The notes: generated by a model from the sequence alone, not told the origin. DNA of 7,915 nt from Chloroflexota bacterium (GCA_023406965.1 JAEXTI010000452.1:1-7915); one strand, 5' to 3'. Positions 1 through 6,283 are shown, counted from the stretch's first letter. Program-made: numbers and translations.

Positions 1-61
1 TGCCAGCCGCAGCCAGCACGATCATCAGGACCGCGAAGGGAATCAAGGCACGTAACATCAT
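1..61 (-). CDS. 5' end of an exported or membrane-anchored protein (partial)
   Basis: Reading the minus strand from an ATG at 61-59 (or the adjacent ATG at 58-56) gives MMLRALIPFAVLMIVLAAAG, open to the window edge. An arginine followed by an unbroken hydrophobic stretch ending in small residues is what a Sec signal peptide or N-terminal membrane anchor looks like. Only 20 codons are visible, so the mature protein and its function cannot be named. No Shine-Dalgarno sequence is seen upstream. Instead a TATACT box lies 4 bases before the first ATG, which would fit a leaderless transcript. It has the same orientation as the metH operon but is separated from it by about 340 bases of repeats, so it is probably a separate transcription unit. 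A chance open frame remains possible given the short length. Confidence 0.55.
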   Translation of the reverse strand, partial: MMLRALIPFAVLMIVLAAAG

Positions 62-65
62 CGAT

Positions 66-93
66 AGTATAGCACGAGAACCGGCCTTGCCGA
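66..93 (-). promoter_or_regulatory. Candidate promoter of the left-edge gene
   Basis: On the minus strand there is a TATACT -10 box at 71-66 and a weak TCGGCA -35 match at 93-88, with a 16-base spacer. The -10 ends only 4 bases before the ATG at 61, so transcription would start at or next to the start codon. This is a motif match only. Confidence 0.35.
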
Positions 94-141
94 GTGAGAA
101 GGGTTATCATTTGTGAAAGGAGAAGAGCGTTTGCGTGGGTT

Positions 142-320
142 GTAGCGGCGGGTCTTGAGGGTGGAGATCGCGGGTAAGAAACCCGCGCTACAAAGGCTGT
201 CCTGGCAGACCCGCCGGAGTGGCACAAACGGGCGGGTCTTTAGCGGGGCAAGGGGGTGAAGAGTCAGAAGAAGTGAATGAAGATAGGGATGGTTAGTCCG
301 CATTAAAGACCCGCCCCTAC
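142..320. repeat. Cluster of short GC-rich inverted repeats
   Basis: The 9-mer GGCGGGTCT or its complement AGACCCGCC occurs four times: direct at 147-155 and 231-239, complementary at 207-215 and 307-315. The copies at 207-215 and 231-239 form a perfect 9-bp stem with a 15-base loop. The copy at 231-241 matches the complement at 305-315 over 11 bases. Between them, at 170-186, lies a related hairpin (GCGGGT, loop AAGAA, ACCCGC) followed by GCTAC. The look is that of dispersed REP-like palindromes broken into halves. No gene-like coding signal is seen in 62-403; the open frame at 58-303 on the minus strand runs through these repeats. Confidence 0.6.
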
Positions 321-348
321 GATCGAGTAGGTGGTAGGGCAGGAGGAT

Positions 349-370
349 GCGGGTTAGAAACCCGCGCTAC
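349..370. repeat. Hairpin repeat, second copy of the unit at 170-191
   Basis: GCGGGTT, loop AGA, AACCCGC forms a perfect 7-bp stem at 349-365, followed by GCTAC. The 22 bases 349-370 match 170-191 with one mismatch, so this is a true repeated unit and not only a chance palindrome. It lies 6 bases beyond the stronger hairpin at 372-390, past the end of the yitJ-type gene. Confidence 0.6.
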
Positions 371-371
371 T

Positions 372-390
372 GGGCCGGGGAACCCGGCCC
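372..390 (-). terminator. GC-rich hairpin after the metH operon, possible terminator
   Basis: GGGCCGGG, loop GAA, CCCGGCCC forms a perfect 8-bp stem starting 14 bases past the TAA stop of the upstream minus-strand gene. The position suits transcript end formation or protection from 3' exonucleases. There is no T-run after the stem on the minus strand, so it is not a canonical intrinsic terminator. With the hairpin at 349-365 it makes a tandem pair. Confidence 0.4.
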
Positions 391-403
391 CCACACCGAG
401 GTA

Positions 404-2275
404 TTAGTCGGCGGCGCGGATGGCTTCGATGATTTCGGCGGAATAGTCGAAGCGGTTGAAGGCGGGCATGATGTATACGCCTTGGGCAAAGTCGCGCAAC
501 TGCTCGACGAGTTCGATAGCAATCCGGATGCCCTCGCGAGCGCCCTTATCACCGGCGTTGTCCATGCGCGCGCGGATTTCATCGGGGATGATGATGCCGG
601 GCACTTCCTGATGCAAGAAGTTGGCGTGGCGATTGCTGGCTAGCGGCAAAATGCCTGCCAGGAGGGGGATGGGCAAGGGCTGGCCCAACTCGGTCTCCAC
701 CCTTTGCAGGAAGGCGCGGGACTCGGCGGGGTTGTAGGTGGGCTGGGTGAGGACGAAATCTGCCCCAGCTTTGAGCTTGCGGCGCAGGTTCTTGATCTCG
801 GATTCGGGATCGGCAGGGGCCAGGTTCAAGGCGCAGCCGACGAAGAAACTGGTGGGCTGGCCAATGTCGGCGCCGGAGTGATCGAGCCCGGCGTTGAAGC
901 CCTGCTTGATGAGCTTAATGAGGCCAGAGGGCACCAGGTCGTAATTATCATTCGCGTTGGGATAATCGCCGATGGAGGTGGGATCGCCCATGACCACGAA
1001 GACATTGCGCACATCCAGAGCGTGGGCGGCGAGCAGGTCACCTTGCACGCGCAGCAGGTTGCGTCCGCGGGTGGGGAAATGTAACACGGTCTCGACGTTG
1101 ACACGGCGTTGGAGCAGAGAGCAGACGGCCCAGGGGCTCATGCGCATGCGCGCCATGGGCGAGTCGGCCACGTTGATCACGTCGGCCCCGGCTTCAGCCA
1201 GCAGCGAGGCTCCGGCGATGAGTTTGTGGGTGGAAAGCCCACGCGGCGGATCCATCTCCACGGCAACCACAAAGCGTCCGGCTGCCAGTTTTTCTGCCAA
1301 CTGGGTAGGCTGGTCCGCAGGGGCGGCTTCCTCTTTGGGGGCTACGACGGCATGTTCTTGCGGGTGAATTGTGGCCGGATCGGCGGAGTGGATGGCCTGG
1401 GCCATATATTGGATGTGCTGGGGGGTGGTGCCGCAGCAGCCGCCGATCAGGCGCGCGCCGGCTTCCCAGAAGGCCAGGGCATACTCGCCAAAATACTCGG
1501 GCGCGGCAGCATACATGATGCGCCCGCCGACCTGCTCAGGCCACCCGGCGTTGGGCATGACCGAGAATACGCCTTCTGGCACGGCCTGACGCATTTGCTT
1601 GAGGATGCGCAGGATTTGATGGGGGCCGCCCGAGCAGTTGACGCCGATCAGATTAGCCCCGGCAGCGCAAATATCACGGGCCACCTTGGCGGGACTGTCG
1701 CCCAGCAGGGTGCGGTCGTCGCGGGTGAAGGTCATGGATGCGACCACGGGCAGGTGGGGAGCGGTTTCGCGGGCAGCCTGGATGGCTTCCACGACCTCGT
1801 ATAGATCGGTCATGGTCTCGATGATGAGCAGGTCAACGCCGCTTTCGGCCAGAACGGCAATTTGCTCGGCGAAGGCCGCGCGGGCTTGCTCGGGCTGGAC
1901 GCGCCCAAAGGGAGCCAGCCGGACGCCCAACGGGCCGATATCACCGGCAATGAGCACGTCTTTGAAGGAAGCCAGGGCCACGCGGCGGGCCAGTTCGACC
2001 CCGGCGCGGTTGATCTCGGCGACCTTGTCCTCCAGACCGTGGCGCGCCAGCTTGAAGCGGTTTGCGCCGAAGGTGTTGGTCTGGATGATGTTGGAACCGG
2101 CCTCGATGTACTCGCGATGCACTTCACCAACCACGGCGGGTTGGGTCAGGTTGAGGCGGTCGAAGCAATCTTCAAAGGTGATGCCGCGCTGGTGCAGCGT
2201 GGTGCCCATAGCGCCATCGGAGAGCAGCGGGCGAGGGGATTGCAGGGCGGCGAGAAAGCGGTTGGGAAGGCTCAT
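404..2275 (-). CDS. yitJ: Bifunctional homocysteine S-methyltransferase / 5,10-methylenetetrahydrofolate reductase (YitJ type)
   Basis: This 623-residue two-domain protein is close in length to B. subtilis YitJ. Residues about 10-295 form a homocysteine S-methyltransferase barrel: FDGAMG-like start (SDGAMGTT), and the zinc-thiolate cysteines C214 (GVNCSGG) and C280/C281 (GGCCGTTP). A charged, Ala/Pro-rich linker (about 300-325) leads to a MetF-like reductase domain (about 330-620) that should bind FAD and reduce 5,10-methylene-THF to 5-methyl-THF. E340 (VEMDPP), D431 (MGDP) and Q511 (LTQP) match the E. coli MetF active-site residues Glu28, Asp120 and Gln183. The ATG at 2275 is preferred because GAGGTGA stands just upstream. 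A GTG at 2281 would add two residues and overlap the metH stop by 4 bases. Being cotranscribed with metH, it probably supplies that enzyme's methyl donor. The methyl donor of its own methyltransferase half is not evident from sequence. Confidence 0.95.
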   Translation of the reverse strand: MSLPNRFLAALQSPRPLLSDGAMGTTLHQRGITFEDCFDRLNLTQPAVVGEVHREYIEAGSNIIQTNTFGANRFKLARHGLEDKVAEINRAGVELARRVALASFKDVLIAGDIGPLGVRLAPFGRVQPEQARAAFAEQIAVLAESGVDLLIIETMTDLYEVVEAIQAARETAPHLPVVASMTFTRDDRTLLGDSPAKVARDICAAGANLIGVNCSGGPHQILRILKQMRQAVPEGVFSVMPNAGWPEQVGGRIMYAAAPEYFGEYALAFWEAGARLIGGCCGTTPQHIQYMAQAIHSADPATIHPQEHAVVAPKEEAAPADQPTQLAEKLAAGRFVVAVEMDPPRGLSTHKLIAGASLLAEAGADVINVADSPMARMRMSPWAVCSLLQRRVNVETVLHFPTRGRNLLRVQGDLLAAHALDVRNVFVVMGDPTSIGDYPNANDNYDLVPSGLIKLIKQGFNAGLDHSGADIGQPTSFFVGCALNLAPADPESEIKNLRRKLKAGADFVLTQPTYNPAESRAFLQRVETELGQPLPIPLLAGILPLASNRHANFLHQEVPGIIIPDEIRARMDNAGDKGAREGIRIAIELVEQLRDFAQGVYIMPAFNRFDYSAEIIEAIRAAD

Positions 2276-2277
2276 AC

Positions 2278-2284
2278 TCACCTC
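2278..2284 (-). promoter_or_regulatory. Ribosome binding site that decides the yitJ start
   Basis: GAGGTGA on the minus strand overlaps the metH stop codon (TGA, 2280-2278). It lies two bases before the ATG at 2275, giving 5 bases between GAGG and the start. The competing GTG at 2281 lies inside this motif and has no Shine-Dalgarno sequence of its own. The layout suggests translational coupling to metH. Confidence 0.6.
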
Positions 2285-5200
2285 ATCAGTTGTTCCACGC
2301 GGTTCTCGCCCACGTTGAAATACTTGGCAGCAGGGTGGTGGACGATGATGGCGGCGGTGGATTGCTCGGGGACCAACTGGTAAGCCGAGGTGAGGGTCAT
2401 GCCCAATTCGGCTTCGGCGGGCAGCAGTTGGAAGACCTTCTGGTGGTCAGATAGTTCAGGAATAGCCGGGTAACCCCAGGAGTAGCGTTTGCCTTGCCCA
2501 GCGGGTAGGCCCAGCTCGCGGCGGATGTGCTCGTGCAGGTAGTCGGCGGTGGCTTCGGCGGTTTGAACGGCCAACCCATGCAGGAAGTAAGCCTCACTGT
2601 ACTCGCCCTTCTCCTGCATTTTATCGAACAGCGCCGTGGCGTTCTGCCCAACCGTGACCACCTGGAGGGCAACCACGTCCATCTTGTCTGAATCTTGCGG
2701 GGCGAAATAATCCGCCAGGCAAAGATGGTCGCCTTCGGGTTGGCGGGGGAAGTTCAGGCGCAATAGCTCGCTGGGTTCCTTGGCGGCCAGACTGGCGGGG
2801 TCGTAAACGATAAGGTCGTTGCCCTGAGCCTGGACGGGCCAGTAGCCGTAGACGGCTTGCGGGCGCAGCCAGCCATCCGCAATGGCCTGGCGGCGCATTT
2901 CATCCAGGCGCTGCTGGTATTCGGCTTCCAGCTTGATCCAGGCCTCACCGTGGGTGTTCTTGGCGCCCCAGGACAAACGGAAGAGCTCGTTGATGGAAAG
3001 GTGCTGGAAGACGGCCTCCAGGGGCATTTCGCGCACCACGCGAGGACCCCAGGCGGGAGGCACGGGGAGCTTCTCGAGGGCTGGCACGTCGGAGCGAGAC
3101 GCTGAAGCTTCGCTGCTGCCGTTACCGGATGGTACCCGGCCAAGTTCCATCTCGGATTCGCGGTGGATGCGTTCCAGCAGGTCACTGCGCGAGGCGGGGT
3201 TCATGAGGGCATCCATGGTGCTGAGGCCCTCGAAGGCATCTTTGCAGTAGAAGACCCCCGGGGCATAAGATTCCCCGGATTCGGTTTGCAGAATGCGGCG
3301 CCCGAAACGGCGGTTGATGGCCGCCCCGCCGATGAGCACCGGGAAGGACAGCCCGCGGCGCTGCAACTCGTTGACGATGAGACCCATCTGCTTGCTGGTG
3401 GAGACCAACAGCGCACTGAGACCGATGGCGTCGGCGTTGGCTTCGACGGCACGGTTGATGATGGTATCGGCGGGAACCTGCTTGCCGAGGTCAATGACCT
3501 GGTAGCCGTTGTTGGAGAGGATGGTTTTGACCAGGTTCTTGCCGATGTCGTGCACGTCGCCGTAAACGGTGGCCAGCACAAGAGTGCCCTTGGCAACACC
3601 TTCTTTTTTCTCCAGGTAGTTTTCCAAGTGAGAGACGGCTTTCTTCATCACCTCGGCGGATTGGAGCACGAAGGGCAGGATGAGCTCACCGGCGCCGAAT
3701 TTGTCGCCGACCTCTTTCATGGCGGGCAGGAGGATGCCGTTGAGCACCTCGATGGCGGCTTCGTGACGGGTGAGGGACGTGGGGCGGTGGATAAGTTCGT
3801 CGATATCGATCTCGATGCTGTTGGGCAGGCGGTGCAAGATGCGGTAGCCCAGGCGCTCTTCGGCGGTCATGCTGAGCAGGGCGGCCTGGAGGTTGTCTGC
3901 CTTGGATGCTTTGGCCGGGCCGGCGTGTTCAAAGTGCTCGATCAGGCGTTGGAGGGCATCTGCCCGGCGGGCAAAGATCAAATCTTCAGCCAGTTCGCGC
4001 TCTTCGGCGGGGATGTCGGCGTAGGGGGTGATGGTAGCCGGGTTGACGATGGCCATGTCCAAACCGGCCTGCACGCAGTGATAGAGCATGACGCTGTTGA
4101 TGGCGGCGCGGGCAGGCGGGGTGAGGCCAAAGGAGACGTTGGACACGCCCAGCGAGGTGAGCACGCCGGGCAGAGCGGCCTTGATGACGCGGATGCCCTC
4201 GATGGTCTCGATGGCTGACTGTGAAAACTCGGGGTCGCCAGTGGCCAGGGTGAAAGTCAGGTCGTCAAAGACCAGGTCGTGGGGCTGGAAGCCGTATTCG
4301 CCGACGGCAATATCGTAGATGCGCCGGGCAATCTCCAGCTTGCGTTGGGCGGTTTTGGCCATGCCTTGCTCGTCGATGGTCAGGGCGATGACGGCGGCGT
4401 TGTACTTGCGGGCAAGGGAGAAGATTTTATCCGCTTTGGCGCGCCCGGCTTCCAGGTTGGTGGAGTTGATCAGGCAGCGACCGGGGGCGGTTTGCAGGGC
4501 AAGTTCCACCACCTCGGGCTCGGTGCTGTCGATGATGAAGGGCACGCGCACGGAAGGAGCCAGGGCTTTGATCAGGCGGCGCATCAGCTCGCCTTCGTCG
4601 GGACGCTCGGTGAGGGCGGTGCACAGATCCAGTCCGTGGGCGCCGGATTCAACCTGGGTGCGGGCGATCTCCAGCGCGCCTTCGAAGTCTTCGGCCAGGA
4701 TCATCTTTTTAAACTTAGCGCTGCCCTGGGTGTTGAGGCGCTCACCGATGAGGAAGGGCGCGGGTTCTTGAATCATGGGCTGGGCCGCGGTGGCCGAGGA
4801 CAGGCGCGGCTGGCGCGGGGCAGGGTTGGGTTGGGCGGTTTTTCCGCTCAGGCGGTCCACCAGCAGGCGCATGTGCTCGGGGGTCGTGCCGCAGCAACCG
4901 CCGACGATGCGCACACCGAATTTCTCGACGTAGGAGGCGAGCGTGTCGGCAAAGGGCTCGGGTTGCAGGGGGTAAACTGCCTGACCGTCCACGTTGAGGG
5001 GCAGCCCGGCGTTGGGGATGCAGGATACGGGCAGGTGGGCGGTCTCGGTGAGTTGGCGCAGCGGCTCGCGCATATAATCGGGGCCGGTGGAGCAGTTGAG
5101 GCCGATGGCGTCGATGGGGAAGTCTTCGAGGATGGCGGTGACAGCGGAACTGTCGGTGCCCAGGAGCATGCGCCCGGTGGTGTCGAGAGTGACCTGGGCC

Positions 5201-5799
5201 TGGATGGGCAGATAGATGCCGGTTTGCTCAAAGGCGGCTTGAATGCCGACGATGACGGCTTTGACCTCCAGAATGTCCTGGGAGGTTTCGATGAGGAGCA
5301 GGTCCACGCCGCCGGAGATCAACGCGGCGGCTTGCTCCCGGAAGATGTCGACCAGTTCGGCAAAGGCAACATTGGAGAGCTCGGGATCGCTCATGGAGGG
5401 CAGTTTGCCGGTGGGGCCGAGCGACCCAGCCACCAGGCGCTGCTGCCCGGTTTTTTGCGTGTACTCGTCGGCCAGGCGGCGGGCCAGTTGCGCGGCGGCG
5501 CTGTTGATGGCGTCCACCTGGTCCTGCAAACCGTATTCAGTCAGAGTGAGACGGTTGGCGCGGAATGTGTCGGTTTCGATCACATCCACACCGGCATCCA
5601 GGAAGGAGCGGTGCACGGTTTCGACTGCCTGAGGGGCGGTGATGACCAGGTAATCGTTACAGCCGTTGGTGCGCTCGCCGCCAAAATCAACAGCGGTGAG
5701 GTTGAGCTTTTGCAGGCTGGTGCCCATTGCCCCGTCAAAAACCAGTACTTTTTGATCGAGCAGGTCAAGATATTTTCGGTTGGTGTATTTTCTAGTCAT
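2278..5799 (-). CDS. metH: Cobalamin-dependent methionine synthase, full length
   Basis: The 1173-residue protein carries all five MetH regions in the usual order and at the usual length. Residues 10-320 are the homocysteine-binding barrel with zinc ligands C236 (GLNCS) and C302/C303 (GGCCGTTP). Residues about 350-610 are the methyl-THF (pterin-binding) barrel, starting at IGERLN. Residues about 640-735 are the helical cobalamin cap (VGDKFGAGELILPFV). Residues about 738-870 are the Rossmann cobalamin domain, with DVHDIG at 748-753, where H750 should be the lower axial cobalt ligand, plus GLSALLVST and IGG motifs. Residues about 920-1173 are the AdoMet reactivation domain with RYSWGY (R1105-Y1110). 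A Ser/Ala/Pro-rich linker (about 885-918) joins the last two. It transfers methyl from 5-methyl-THF to homocysteine in the cytoplasm. The ATG at 5799 is preceded by GGAGGG at 5808-5803. It is first in a SAM-riboswitch operon with the reductase fusion downstream. Confidence 0.97.
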   Translation of the reverse strand: MTRKYTNRKYLDLLDQKVLVFDGAMGTSLQKLNLTAVDFGGERTNGCNDYLVITAPQAVETVHRSFLDAGVDVIETDTFRANRLTLTEYGLQDQVDAINSAAAQLARRLADEYTQKTGQQRLVAGSLGPTGKLPSMSDPELSNVAFAELVDIFREQAAALISGGVDLLLIETSQDILEVKAVIVGIQAAFEQTGIYLPIQAQVTLDTTGRMLLGTDSSAVTAILEDFPIDAIGLNCSTGPDYMREPLRQLTETAHLPVSCIPNAGLPLNVDGQAVYPLQPEPFADTLASYVEKFGVRIVGGCCGTTPEHMRLLVDRLSGKTAQPNPAPRQPRLSSATAAQPMIQEPAPFLIGERLNTQGSAKFKKMILAEDFEGALEIARTQVESGAHGLDLCTALTERPDEGELMRRLIKALAPSVRVPFIIDSTEPEVVELALQTAPGRCLINSTNLEAGRAKADKIFSLARKYNAAVIALTIDEQGMAKTAQRKLEIARRIYDIAVGEYGFQPHDLVFDDLTFTLATGDPEFSQSAIETIEGIRVIKAALPGVLTSLGVSNVSFGLTPPARAAINSVMLYHCVQAGLDMAIVNPATITPYADIPAEERELAEDLIFARRADALQRLIEHFEHAGPAKASKADNLQAALLSMTAEERLGYRILHRLPNSIEIDIDELIHRPTSLTRHEAAIEVLNGILLPAMKEVGDKFGAGELILPFVLQSAEVMKKAVSHLENYLEKKEGVAKGTLVLATVYGDVHDIGKNLVKTILSNNGYQVIDLGKQVPADTIINRAVEANADAIGLSALLVSTSKQMGLIVNELQRRGLSFPVLIGGAAINRRFGRRILQTESGESYAPGVFYCKDAFEGLSTMDALMNPASRSDLLERIHRESEMELGRVPSGNGSSEASASRSDVPALEKLPVPPAWGPRVVREMPLEAVFQHLSINELFRLSWGAKNTHGEAWIKLEAEYQQRLDEMRRQAIADGWLRPQAVYGYWPVQAQGNDLIVYDPASLAAKEPSELLRLNFPRQPEGDHLCLADYFAPQDSDKMDVVALQVVTVGQNATALFDKMQEKGEYSEAYFLHGLAVQTAEATADYLHEHIRRELGLPAGQGKRYSWGYPAIPELSDHQKVFQLLPAEAELGMTLTSAYQLVPEQSTAAIIVHHPAAKYFNVGENRVEQLMR

Positions 5800-5802
5800 A
5801 AT

Positions 5803-5808
5803 CCCTCC
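5803..5808 (-). promoter_or_regulatory. Ribosome binding site of metH
   Basis: GGAGGG on the minus strand sits 3 bases before the ATG at 5799 (4 bases counted from GGAGG), which is close but workable. It lies downstream of the riboswitch terminator, so control acts on transcription and not by hiding this site. Confidence 0.7.
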
Positions 5809-5823
5809 GGTAAGGGGTGGTAT

Positions 5824-5853
5824 TAAACAAAAATCCTCTCTGGAGTGGAGAGG
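5824..5853 (-). terminator. Riboswitch-controlled intrinsic terminator ahead of metH
   Basis: On the minus strand CCTCTC (5853-5848), a 7-base loop and GAGAGG (5840-5835) form a 6-bp stem followed at once by ATTTTTGTTTA. This is a rho-independent terminator 25 bases before the metH start codon. Its 5' arm, CTCTC, could instead pair with GAGAG at 5876-5872, which overlaps the 3' strand of aptamer stem P1. That gives the mutually exclusive antiterminator expected of an S-box: SAM bound keeps P1 closed and lets the terminator form. Confidence 0.85.
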
Positions 5854-5873
5854 CCGATTTGCTCAGCGCAACT

Positions 5874-5981
5874 CTCATCTTCCAGAACACCGCTCGTGCG
5901 GTTTCTGCCGGAATTGGCACCGGGCGGTTGGCCTGGTTGCCGAGGGTTCACAGGGCCGGTCCCTCCACCTCTCTGGATGAG
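5874..5981 (-). promoter_or_regulatory. SAM-I (S-box) riboswitch aptamer
   Basis: Read on the minus strand, the segment follows the S-box consensus from end to end. P1 is CTCATC (5981-5976) with GATGAG (5879-5874). Next come the conserved AGAGAGGTGGAGGGAC, GGCCC, GAACCC and GGCAACC blocks of P2 and the kink-turn. P3 has the arms CCAGGC and GCCCGG, followed by GGTGCCAATTCC. P4 pairs AGAAACCGC with GCGGTGTTCT around ACGA. It lies in the leader of metH and the YitJ-type gene; yitJ itself is an S-box gene in B. subtilis. High SAM should terminate transcription at the hairpin at 5824-5853. Confidence 0.95.
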
Positions 5982-6003
5982 TGGGCGCAAGAGGATGCGC
6001 CCA
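5982..6003 (-). other. 5' leader hairpin next to the riboswitch
   Basis: TGGGCGCA and TGCGCCCA form a perfect 8-bp stem (5982-5989 with 5996-6003) around a 6-base loop. It lies directly 5' of aptamer stem P1 and, if the promoter at 6019-6024 is right, close to the transcript's 5' end. It may stabilise the RNA or help P1 fold by coaxial stacking. No terminator tract follows it. Confidence 0.5.
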
Positions 6004-6018
6004 TTGAATTGTGGGCAA

Positions 6019-6047
6019 ATCATACCATAAGTGGATGAATTTTGCAG
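6019..6047 (-). promoter_or_regulatory. metH: Candidate promoter of the metH operon
   Basis: The minus strand has TATGAT at 6024-6019 preceded by TGG, an extended -10 element, with a weak CTGCAA -35 match at 6047-6042 and a 17-base spacer. Transcription would begin near 6012, giving a leader of about 210 bases that contains the 5' hairpin, aptamer and terminator in order. Assigned from motif and position only. Confidence 0.55.
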
Positions 6048-6088
6048 GGGAAATTCCGGCTCTTTGGGGGCTGCCCTGGTAGCAACTA

Positions 6089-6147
6089 CATTTTGGAAGT
6101 ATCGAAGGGGCAATTCATGACTTGCCCCTTCGATACTTCCAAATATG
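6089..6147. repeat. Long near-perfect inverted repeat between the divergent operons
   Basis: Bases 6092-6113 are the exact reverse complement of 6122-6143: 22 bp without a mismatch, around the 8-base loop TTCATGAC. Three more pairs outside (6089-6091 with 6145-6147) extend it past a single bulged T. No T-run follows on either strand, so it does not look like an intrinsic terminator, and it sits between genes that diverge, where none is needed. A small non-autonomous element, a repeat-family member or a structured RNA would all fit. No second copy is seen in this window. Confidence 0.8.
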
Positions 6148-6158
6148 CGGATATCACC

Positions 6159-6264
6159 ATGCCGATTCCCAATGAATCTGATTTTCCAAGGTGGGCTCTA
6201 CCCGCGCGGGACTGAAGTCCCTTGCTCAGTTCGCGGAAGCCAGATTTCGCTCGGTTCCCGGCAT
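6159..6264. repeat. Nested inverted repeats with a REP-like core
   Basis: ATGCCG (6159-6164) pairs with CGGCAT (6259-6264) and, inside it, AATCTG (6175-6180) with CAGATT (6241-6246). Further in, CCGCG (6202-6206) can pair with CGCGG (6232-6236) around a GGGAC, TGAA, GTCCC hairpin (6208-6221). The decamer CCCGCGCGGG (6201-6210) is itself a perfect palindrome and competes with it. The ordered nesting over 106 bases suggests one folded unit, perhaps a degenerate mobile repeat. Each stem is short, so chance contributes. Confidence 0.4.
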
Positions 6265-6283
6265 ACTTATCACATTTTGGGTC

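Noticed and set aside
58..303. An 81-codon minus-strand open frame
   Set aside because: It runs through the palindromic repeat cluster, has no ribosome site, and its translation shows no domain or organised membrane segment.
142..390. A CRISPR array
   Set aside because: The repeats are short, occur in both orientations, differ in length and are irregularly spaced, and there are no cas genes in the window.
3163..4218. A 351-codon plus-strand open frame
   Set aside because: Same cause: antisense shadow of the metH pterin, cap and cobalamin regions, low in complexity and without a family signature.
4279..5826. A 515-codon open frame on the plus strand
   Set aside because: It lies antisense to metH, whose five domains are unmistakable. 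Its translation is Gly/Val/Asp-rich, as expected from the complement of GC-rich coding sequence, and no family is recognisable.
5824..6010. A cobalamin riboswitch ahead of the B12-dependent metH
   Set aside because: No B12-box sequence is present, and the leader matches the S-box (SAM-I) consensus along its full length.
6089..6147. A rho-independent terminator
   Set aside because: The stem is strong, but no T-run follows on either strand and the flanking operons diverge from this region.
6159..6264. A tRNA(Sec) gene (selC) near selA
   Set aside because: GGGACTTCAGTCCC on the minus strand recalls the selC anticodon arm with TCA, but the loop has only 4 bases. There is no GGTTCGA T-loop, no long variable arm and no closing acceptor stem.
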